Source: Nemertoderma westbladi
Lineage: Eukaryota > Xenacoelomorpha > Nemertodermatida > Nemertodermatidae
Reading direction: 5' to 3'
Assembly: GCA_032718475.1 (NCBI GenBank)
Contig: JAUCBJ010008865.1
Coordinates: forward strand, 1 to 25,644
Length of the DNA: 25,644 nt
The position numbers and the translations under genes are program-made. The notes beneath the pieces were generated by a model, which was not told the DNA's origin, did no database searches, and saw nothing but the letters and a program-made list of their open reading frames with translations. Positions 18,958-25,644 of the stretch are shown piece after piece (positions within the stretch are counted from its first letter, which is position 1; each line of letters begins with the position of its first letter).

Positions 18958-19241
18958 ATTTGTACATTTAAGTCCTAGCATGGCCTTCCAGGCACATTAA
19001 CACACGCCCGTATCCAGTTCTAGAGTGCTCCTCCCGTACCCTCCGGAAACAATCTCATCTCCTTGCCCCTATCATCGTCCTGTCTCGGGCGTTTTCTTAT
19101 ATCTGCCTCTCTACCTGCTGCCTGCTACCTACTTCCTCTAGTCAGTCAGTGGTGGTCCATGGTCAAAATTTTTTGTTGGGCCAGACCGAAAACTTTATGA
19201 ATACAGTGGACTCAGTAATGATTCAGTCAGATTGGTGTTAA

Positions 19242-19262
19242 GGGGGGGGGGGGGGGGGGGGG
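19242..19262 (+). repeat. Run of 21 consecutive G
   Basis: An uninterrupted poly-G tract follows GGTGTTAA. It could form G-quadruplexes and its length is probably variable or imprecisely sequenced. Confidence 0.85.
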
Positions 19263-19555
19263 TTATTGTCGAAGAAAGAAAAATAGTTTTATCTAAATTA
19301 TAACATTAAGTATAAGTTATAATTCATATGGTATTTTCGTATTGCAAAAATAAGATTGTAAGTATTTTCATGAAGTAACCTATGTTATTGATATATTGTT
19401 TATTTGTTTGGTTAAAAAGCCCAAAGCCCGCCACTTTAACCTGCTCCGTTAATTAAGTAATCTAGTTTAGTTTACTGTTTTGGTTAGAAAACACCGCCAC
19501 TGTAACCTGCTCCTTTTGCCACAGGTACGCATACTGTATGAATGATAACTGAACA

Positions 19556-19647
19556 TTATTATCTAAATTGAAATTCAGAACACTTGTTGCTTTAAATATA
19601 GTTATTATCTAAATTGAAATTCAGAACACTTGTTGCTTTAAATATAG
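19556..19647. repeat. Perfect 46-bp tandem duplication
   Basis: The 46 bp starting TTATTATCTAAATTGAAATT (19556-19601) is repeated without change at 19602-19647. The lack of differences indicates a recent duplication about 400 bp upstream of the zinc-finger gene. Confidence 0.95.
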
Positions 19648-20045
19648 TAAGTTTTGTTTTATGTGTAAGTTCTAAGTTGGCCTTTAATCCTACAGTCCTA
19701 CTGTACGGTACGTAGAACGTAGACATGAACAGATGAAATTGCATAACTCATTTTGTTTGAAGTTGATGTCATTTGTTCTTTACCTGTATATAGGCCTACG
19801 TCTTAATAAATTTCTAGGCCCTCAATTGTCAGGACGTACCAGTCGGCTGCACAGCCTTTCTTTTAGTACAGTAGTACGCCTTGCCTATTACCTAGCACTG
19901 TAGCACCCACAGTCCTACACTGTACACCTACTGACCTAGCTTATTTCATTAGGCCTATATTAAATCTTCATTCAGTTAATACTGTAATATCCATTGCTTC
20001 TCGAACCGGGAGGACCTGAACTCTTTAAGCGACAACAATCAGATA

Positions 20046-22598
20046 ATGGAACGGTTTACTTGTGAGTCGGGCGACGCACTGCTAATTACCAAATCTATGT
20101 TTACGAACATCTGTTCGGAAAATGGTCCGTTTGTGCAGACGTTTCTCGAAGAATACCTGGACGCGAACTCGAGTTTTCTGGACTATTATGTCGTTAATAA
20201 ATGTACGGCAGGTCATATTACCGAGTGGCTGCTGCGTTCACTCACCTCTGGGTCTAACAACGCCGCCACCACCTCGGATTTGTCTCACAACACGACCCAA
20301 TCACAATCACCGGCCACTGTCCCGACTGCCGGGTACCACGAGACCAGTATGCCACAGTGTCCATTGACGGCATCGGCGTCGCCACCTACGTACCACCACA
20401 ATTACAATCCTGCAACAGGAAAGCATCCGCAATCTCGATACTCGAATCAACCCACGCCGCCTACCGAACCCTCCTCTATGCAGCCTGTGGTCAGGTTACA
20501 ACGTCTCAACCAGACAGACCTCCCGGGAGAACAAATACAAATGGATCCCAAACTGTGTCCGATAGACACCAAACCAAACCTCATTGAATATGAATCGAGT
20601 AATAATACAGGCAGTTCAACTTTATTATCTTATAACAACATATCCTCCTATACCCCCGCAGTAACCACAACCAACTCAAACCATTATTCTACCCAACCTC
20701 TATCAGCAGACCAGTCAGATGTTCCGGTAATCCCACGCATTAAGACGGAAGACGAACTGGAATATAAACCCGACCTAAACGAGGTTGGTGATGGCTTGGG
20801 CGATTTATTCTCGCCTATAGATGTAGCATATGGATACAGTACAGACACTAATGCTTCGACCACCCACTCAACTCAGCAGAATCTCCTCCCGGACTCTAAC
20901 TCCCTGTCTCACAACACCGCTCATGGTCCCTTAACAGACACTAACTCTTCACCAACCCTCACTACTCAGTCTCTAGACGACTTCAACTTAAACCTTCCCA
21001 ACACCTACAACCTCCTGTTGGCCTCTAAATCGACAGTTTCCAGTATCGGTGAGTTACTATCAGACTATGATTTGTATTGTAAACATCGTTTAGTCCGTAT
21101 TGCCCCCAAACTGGTCAGAGTAATTGTTTATGTTTATTTATAGTGACAGTTATGATATTTATTTAATTATTTATATATTTAATTAAATTCAATCTAGAGA
21201 CTGAAGCCTTTCTCACCAAATAACAAATATATTATACGAAGCCTATTTCCCAAACTCAACTCGCTGAATTGCAAACAATACTCCAGAATAGAGACATCCC
21301 ATGTTTAGCTTTGTCAGAGAAATGGCTGGACTCTATTATCCAGAGGAAGAAATATAAATACAAGGGATTCCATTCTGTGTCAGAGAAATGGCTGGCCTCT
21401 ATTATCCAGATGAAGAAATACAAATACAAGGGAATTCATTCTGCGTCGCACAAATTATTGCGATTACTCTGGAAAGAAAACAAAATCGTGTGCCGAGTAT
21501 ACCACCGGTCAGCCGGTAGCCGTTGATACTACTGTACCTGTACGCCTATACTGTGTGTTAAGTAAGTAGGCCTAAATTTTCCACCCACGACGTTCATTCC
21601 AGCCACCCCGACTATTGGCGTAATGAAATTTTTCCACCCACCCCGACTATTCGGGACTCCAGAGTACATATCTGAATCGCTGTCTTATAAATAGGTCCTA
21701 ACTATTGCGTCTATTACTTAAAATATTCCGTTTTTCCGTAATCAGTGCTGCAATATTTTCTAAGACCCCTTTAAAGGTTATAATATTTCAGTCAGTGTCA
21801 GTAATTAAGGTGCTTATTTTATATGTTATGTTTTTTTAGTAATTAAAGTATCAAACCTCACACGTATTAATTTACAATGTCTAATCGAAAATCGTATTTA
21901 TTTACATATAAGAATTTAAAACTACAGTAATTAGCTATTGACTAATTATTGCATTAATTACTTCAATTATTCTCGTTTCCAATATTCTCCATTTTTAATC
22001 CACTCCATTACTTTCTCTAGGCGACCAATCACAACCATCCCCTGATGATTCAGACATGCTCACTTCCGACGATGACGTAACACCCGGAAGTATGAATAGT
22101 CCCTTCGACCAACCTGGTCCCTCTGGTATTCAACCGCAGGACATTATGAAAGGAAGCCGCTCCAATGAGAAGCCCTTCAGCTGTGATACTTGTGATAAAG
22201 CGTTCGCAAAGAACAGCGACCTAATTAGACACCAACGGATCCACACCGGCGAGCGTCCTTACCAATGCGGCATCTGTTACAAACGATTCTCTCAACTAGG
22301 CACCCTAACCTCGCACAAGCGAACTCATAGTGGGGAGAAACCGTATAACTGCAACCTGTGTGGGAAACGTTTCTCTCAACTAATTTCCCTAACTACGCAC
22401 ATGCGAACTCATTACGGAGAGTGTCCTTACGTGTGCGACACGTGTGGGAAGGGATTTACAGCGAGCGGTACTCTAACACGCCACAAGAGATTACATACAG
22501 GGGAACGACCGTTTAGCTGCGATACTTGCGGGAAATGTTTCTCCCACCGACATCATGTAAAGCGCCACAAATGTATCCGCAGTGGGGAGACTCGGTAA
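20046..22598 (+). CDS. Two-exon C2H2 zinc-finger transcription factor (526 aa)
   Basis: Coding exons are 20046-21048 and 22021-22598, joined by a phase-1 intron; the split codon becomes Gly335 and both exons stay in frame. The ATG has a good context (A at -3, G at +4). Residues about 28-66 ([20 protein letters not shown] through ITEWLLRS) resemble the short N-terminal motif of PDE5/PDE11-type phosphodiesterases; this is recalled, not searched. Residues 70-330 are low-complexity Ser/Thr/Asn/Pro/Gln, with a SUMO consensus at K233 (IKTE) in an acidic context. Fingers begin at Cys389, 417, 445, 473 and 501, linked by TGERP, SGEKP, YGECP and TGERP. Fingers 1-4 are intact C2H2; finger 5 has Arg in place of the last His. 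Its likely role is as a nuclear sequence-specific DNA-binding protein. Confidence 0.88.
21242..21526 (+). mobile_element. LINE endonuclease relic inside the intron
   Basis: In one open frame [20 protein letters not shown] followed by EKWLDSII resembles the start of the AP-like endonuclease of non-LTR retrotransposons (typical pattern: LxxLL...PDIxxLxETWL). The Thr usually before the Trp is Lys here. A 66-bp segment coding [20 protein letters not shown] and two more residues is duplicated. The remainder ([15 protein letters not shown]) is not recognisable. The frame stops at 21526. No reverse transcriptase follows, so this is a short truncated fragment. Confidence 0.6.
21313..21444 (+). repeat. 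66-bp in-frame tandem duplication
   Basis: GTCAGAGAAATGGCTGG starts at 21313 and 21379, exactly 66 bp (22 codons) apart. The copies differ at only a few positions and keep the reading frame. Confidence 0.93.
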
Positions 22599-22630
22599 CT
22601 GTAATGTTTGTAAGAAACGTTTCTCAACTT
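22596..22630 (+). pseudogene. Frameshifted remnant of a sixth zinc finger
   Basis: Past finger 5 the DNA still aligns with the start of finger 3: AGTGGGGAGA, then AACTGYAA, then GAAACGTTTCTC. Two bases are missing before the first Cys codon, which creates the stop at 22596-22598. In the shifted frame [11 protein letters not shown] is readable. The helix and His pair are no longer visible downstream, so the ancestral protein ended further on and has been truncated. Confidence 0.75.
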
Positions 22631-22754
22631 TCATGTATATTGGTAGACCCAATTGCTCCCTGGTTGCAGTTTAAACTAGTAAACTATATATGACGTTAGT
22701 TTTAGATTGAACTGCTATATGTCACTCAGTACTACAACTCTTGTTATAATGATT

Positions 22755-22760
22755 AATAAA
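22755..22760 (+). promoter_or_regulatory. Poly(A) signal of the zinc-finger gene
   Basis: AATAAA lies about 157 bp after the stop codon, followed by GT-rich GGTTGTCTAG. It is the first canonical signal in the 3' region and implies a short 3' UTR. Confidence 0.6.
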
Positions 22761-22840
22761 GGTTGTCTAGGGACTGGCCTAGCGGCCCGATAAGGAACCG
22801 ATATTGTATTTCATAAAAACTGTCAATTGGTTGCGGTTAC

Positions 22841-23285
22841 CAAGTTACAAATCTGAGTTTCTTGTTATATATCTGTGTTTCTGGTTACAAATCTGAGATT
22901 CCTGTAACAATTTAGTGTTCTCGGTTACAAATCGAAGCACCTTGGTACGAATCTGTTCTCACAATGAAATGAAATTAAATTGGAGTACCTTGTTACAAAT
23001 CTTAGTTTATGGTTGTGAATCTGACTTTCTGGTTTCGAATCTGAGTTATCATTTATTAATCTGAGAACCTGGTTACGAATTGGAGTTCCCAGTTACGAAT
23101 CTCGGTACCTGGTTACAAATCTGTGTTCCCACGTAAAATCAGTGTTTGGTTACAAAGATGAGCACCCAGTTACGAATTTATGTCTCTGGTTATGATTTGT
23201 AGTTACTGGTTACAAATCCGAGCACCCAGTTTTAAATCTGAGTTCCAGGTAATAAATTCAACTGCCCAGTTACAAATCTTCTAAG
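22841..23285. repeat. Degenerate 20-bp minisatellite, about 21 units
   Basis: Units resemble CTGGTTACAAATCTGAGTTC and keep an exact 20-bp phase through 22841-22960. A 28-bp interruption follows, then the phase resumes from 22989 to near 23128 and continues with small indels to about 23285. Individual units differ at several positions, so the array is old. It starts about 80 bp beyond the poly(A) signal of the zinc-finger gene. It is not a CRISPR array, having no conserved repeat-spacer alternation. Confidence 0.9.
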
Positions 23286-24041
23286 TGTCAGTTACCTTTT
23301 TATCAGCCAGCACTACCCATACTAATACTGTAATTTGCACATGTTGAGCATTTATACAAAAAATTTGCAACATGATAGTAAACAAAGTTAACAAACAATG
23401 AAAATCTGTTCCTAATAATTATTTAATTCGTTAGGCCAACATATATCCTGTCTAAATCAAAATAATAATACCGAAATAAACCGTGATGCATTTTACTCCA
23501 CCGTCAATTAATTTAAACAATGAAAAGGAACAAGACAATCTTTTTTAATCTTCTTCTATAATATTTAACGTCCACATCCGCTGTACAACGAATAGGTCAT
23601 TAAATTACTTTATTAGAATAAACCAAATTAAATATAAAGTTTAAAATTGAAAAAAAATCACTCTACGGCATAAAATTAATGTTTCAACCAAAATCACGAT
23701 TGTATAACATCCCGCATAGCAGCATAACATATTCTATTCAATCATAACATAATCAATAACTATGGGGCGAGCCACGAAGTGAATGAACCTTACAGTTTAT
23801 GGGAGCAGAGAGAGGGACAAATTGACATTGTCCCTCTCTCTGCCTGGATCAAATTTCGATCGTCAATATCTCATTAACAGCTCGTGGAAATTTGTTGAAA
23901 TGCATTATGTTTGTAGTGTGTAGTTAGTGTAACGGGATCAGGCATTTCGGGATTTCCACTCCCGGGATCCCGAATTTGGGAATCGGGATAATTTCGAATT
24001 AAATTTTAATTAATTAGATAAATGAAACGGGTTTTGGGTAA
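23286..24041. other. AT-rich spacer without supported genes
   Basis: No coding region is evident. It contains a 16-bp perfect hairpin (23805-23843) and a stretch with repeated CGGGAT / ATCCCG words (about 23933-23990) ending just before the Ty3/gypsy LTR. Confidence 0.55.
23805..23843. repeat. Perfect 16-bp inverted repeat with 7-base loop
   Basis: GCAGAGAGAGGGACAA (23805-23820) and TTGTCCCTCTCTCTGC (23828-23843) are exact reverse complements separated by ATTGACA. The hairpin is stable in RNA or DNA; no terminator-like T run follows and its role is unknown. Confidence 0.93.
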
Positions 24042-24307
24042 TGTAGGGATACCATCCAGCCCGGACTCATAACTACGTGGCTCGCCCCAATATGGGAGTC
24101 CTTGTGTATACACCAATATACTTTCAGTATCACGGGCAGACAACAGTCAGACAGTTTGGGACACTGTAGGTTGTACGTTGTGTACTGTACCGCAGTACAG
24201 TGACGCCTAGCTAACAGCAGCACCGCTTACCAGTTATAATAACAATTTACAAATACAATATGATTGCAGCCCGTTAGTTGTATTTTCCGACTCATCATAT
24301 TACCTCA
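24042..24307 (+). repeat. 5' LTR of the second Ty3/gypsy copy
   Basis: It starts TGTAGGGATACC and is read to ATTACCTCA at 24307, just before TGGCGCAG. The first 190 bp match 4894-5084. The last 76 bp have no counterpart there, so the end is inferred from the CA terminus and the following TGG. It contains ACTGTAC / GTACAGT as a short inverted repeat. Confidence 0.7.
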
Positions 24308-24323
24308 TGGCGCAGTGTGTAGG
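24308..24323 (+). other. Candidate primer binding site
   Basis: TGGCGCAGTGTGTAGG follows the inferred LTR end. TGG pairs with the universal CCA end of tRNAs, as in most LTR elements. I cannot name the tRNA. Confidence 0.5.
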
Positions 24324-24448
24324 ATACTGCTACTGAGTTCAGCAGTTGAACCGCGGGAAGTTTCCCCATCCACCGGTACCACGCGACGTAGCTGCTATGC
24401 TGCTACTACGAGTAAGCCTACTGCCTACTGCTACTACCGCACAGCACG

Positions 24449-25617
24449 ATGTCCACACTTGGTCAAACACATCGCCTAGACGATACTGGTACACTTTCCG
24501 ACAACGAGAAATCGGGAAGCACAGAACCCGCTATCCAGAGCGACCTGGAACAAGTCCGCCTCCAGATGAAGCAGCAGCGTGCGGAAGCTGCTCAACGCGA
24601 GGCTGCTGCTGATGCCAGGGTATCGCAACTAACTCAGCTCCTTCTTTAATCAGCAGGACGCCGCATTGCAAAAACGGGCTGCTGCGGATGTGCAGATTAC
24701 GCAGCTACTCGCTGCACTCCTCCAGTGCACAGCACAGCTCCAGTGCCCCACGCCGAGGGACCGGTTTCCGTTCCGCAATCACATTGCCGCGTTATCGACC
24801 TTCAAGGACTGGAGAAGATAGACGGCAACATCGAGTTTACCTCGTTCCATCGGTGGCGCCAGGCCTTGCGGGTGCACGCGCACCGCCAGCAGGCCTCAAC
24901 CTTCCCACGCGACGAGCAGGTATACGCGCTCGTTTCTGCACTCGGGCGGGACGTACAGCAGACTCTCACAGTCACTCTTGCTGTCGACATCGACCACACC
25001 GACACCACGACCGAGTTCATCCTCGACGCCTTATAGATGCACCTCTGGTCTAAGCGCCGCATTGCCATCGACGGAATTAAATTTCGTGACCGGAGGCAGG
25101 GCCCGAACGAATCGTTCGATTCGTTCTGGATTGCCCTCGAGGAACTCGCCAACGACGCTGAACTCTGCAGTTAACTGCCTGAACTGGCAGATCGTGACCC
25201 AGATCCTCATTGGAATCCGGTCTTCCGAGACACAAACTGAGCTGCTGAAGGTCCTTCCCCAACCAACTCTCGAAGACTGCGTTCACATCTGCCAGTCTCT
25301 CGAGGCGACTGAGCGCAATGACACGATCATCGGCCGCAGTAAGCTGATCGCCAAGGTGACATCTGCCTACAAACTCAGACGGGGCCCTATCCAGCAGCCG
25401 TCCATATCGCGATCATCCAGTGCCGCGGGTGCACCTGCTGTAGAAGGAAGCACCCTACGGGGAGAGCGAACTGTCCAGCTAAGGACGCACAGTGCAAACA
25501 ATGCGGCAGGGTCGGCCACTTCAAGGGGAGCTGCCGATCTGGTCCCGACCCCGGAGGTAAACCCAAGACTAAGGAGCCATCAGGGGTCAACACGATTACA
25601 GGAGGCGGAGCGACAAT
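24449..25617 (+). pseudogene. Ty3/gypsy gag, interrupted
   Basis: It starts at ATG 24449 (MSTLGQTHRL). The first 66 residues contain an Ala/Gln/Arg-rich coiled coil (QMKQQRAEAAQREAAADARV) ending at TAA 24647. Coding-like sequence goes on in another frame, returns near 24730 for the capsid-like region (FTSFHRWRQALRVHA, then FPRDEQVYALVSALG), meets TAG at 25034, and breaks again near 25170. It ends with zinc knuckles: an atypical CTCCRRKHPTGRANC at about 25433-25477 and a standard CKQCGRVGHFKGSC at 25493-25534. At least four lesions make it a pseudogene. An intact Gag would form the particle and bind element RNA. Confidence 0.83.
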
Positions 25618-25644
25618 AAACTCAATCAGCTTCGCGTGCGTTCT

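Larger units (their letters stand above)
18521..20045. other. Spacer upstream of the zinc-finger gene
   Basis: No supported gene. It includes a pyrimidine-rich stretch (about 18517-18800), an 18-bp tandem repeat (18904-18957), a 21-base G run (19242-19262), two related CCGCCACTKTAACCTGCTCC segments (about 19427 and 19493), and a perfect 46-bp duplication (19556-19647). The promoter of the gene at 20046 should lie in the last few hundred bases, but no TATA box stands out near the start. Confidence 0.55.
21049..22020 (+). other. Intron of the zinc-finger gene
   Basis: 972 bp with donor TCG|GTGAGT (21049-21054) and acceptor CATTACTTTCTCTAG ending at 22020. Removing it joins exon 1 to the zinc-finger exon without a frame change. 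If it is retained, translation ends at 21143 and gives a 365-residue protein without fingers. The intron holds a LINE endonuclease relic. Confidence 0.88.
24042..25644 (+). mobile_element. Ty3/gypsy element, 5' part (LTR, primer site, gag)
   Basis: A second copy of the family at 3158-5084, on the same strand. It has a 5' LTR (24042-24307), a TGG-type primer site and a gag gene running to the window edge. The gag is broken by stops and frame changes, so this copy is inactive. After the zinc knuckle the frame stays open to the window end, leading towards protease. Confidence 0.85.

Noticed and set aside
23029-23110. GGTTTCGAATCT-like words resembling a Pol III B box
   Set aside because: They are variants of the minisatellite unit with an extra base compared with the B box, and no A box or tRNA fold accompanies them.
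22841-23285. Tandem 20-bp units as a possible CRISPR array
   Set aside because: There is no alternation of fixed repeats and unique spacers, the units are contiguous and degenerate, and the DNA is from an animal.
24014-24223. Minus-strand frames across the Ty3/gypsy LTRs (also 4882-5076)
   Set aside because: They are similar because the LTRs are copies, and they run antisense to the element with no coding features.

Overview
This is animal genomic DNA, probably from an invertebrate. It has BEL/Pao and Ty3/gypsy LTR retrotransposons (BEL/Pao is known only from metazoans), a spliced C2H2 zinc-finger gene with GT-AG boundaries, a LINE endonuclease relic, and AT-rich spacers dotted with the palindromes TAGGCCTA and TACCGGTA. 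The exact lineage cannot be fixed from the sequence.

Layout. Positions 1-3157 hold the 5' end of an older BEL/Pao-type element on the minus strand (leader 1-1927, LTR 1928-3157). Its LTR abuts, at 3158, the RNase H region of a decayed plus-strand Ty3/gypsy element (3158-5084: RNase H, integrase, polypurine tract, partial 3' LTR), so it appears to have inserted into that element. Positions 5085-6876 are AT-rich spacer. Positions 6882-18155 are a complete, young BEL/Pao-family element on the minus strand, with two 1170-bp LTRs (TG...CA, about eight differences between them) and a perfect 5-bp target duplication GCTGG. From right to left it contains the 5' LTR, a 2.2-kb structured leader, a coiled-coil Gag ORF, a Gag-protease ORF reached by a +1 shift, about 1.6 kb of non-coding DNA, an unrecognised third ORF region and the 3' LTR. 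Reverse transcriptase and integrase are absent: the protease is joined in frame to what looks like the tail of RNase H. It therefore looks like a gag-protease-only element moved in trans.

After the insertion comes a 350-bp stretch of consecutive short hairpins, then spacer with small tandem repeats and a run of 21 G. A two-exon zinc-finger gene (20046-21048 joined to 22021-22598, 526 residues) follows. Its intron holds a LINE endonuclease relic with an internal 66-bp duplication. The gene's fifth finger has lost its last zinc ligand, and a frameshifted sixth finger remnant lies past the stop. Downstream are a poly(A) signal, a degenerate 20-bp minisatellite (22841-23285), spacer with a 16-bp perfect hairpin, and from 24042 the LTR, primer site and broken gag of a second copy of the Ty3/gypsy family seen at 3158-5084.

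Only the zinc-finger gene looks like a host gene. The most unusual system is the BEL-derived element: it combines recent LTRs, missing pol enzymes, a possible CGA-UAA +1 frameshift, a palindrome-studded leader and an unknown third ORF. All comparisons were made by eye, without database searches.
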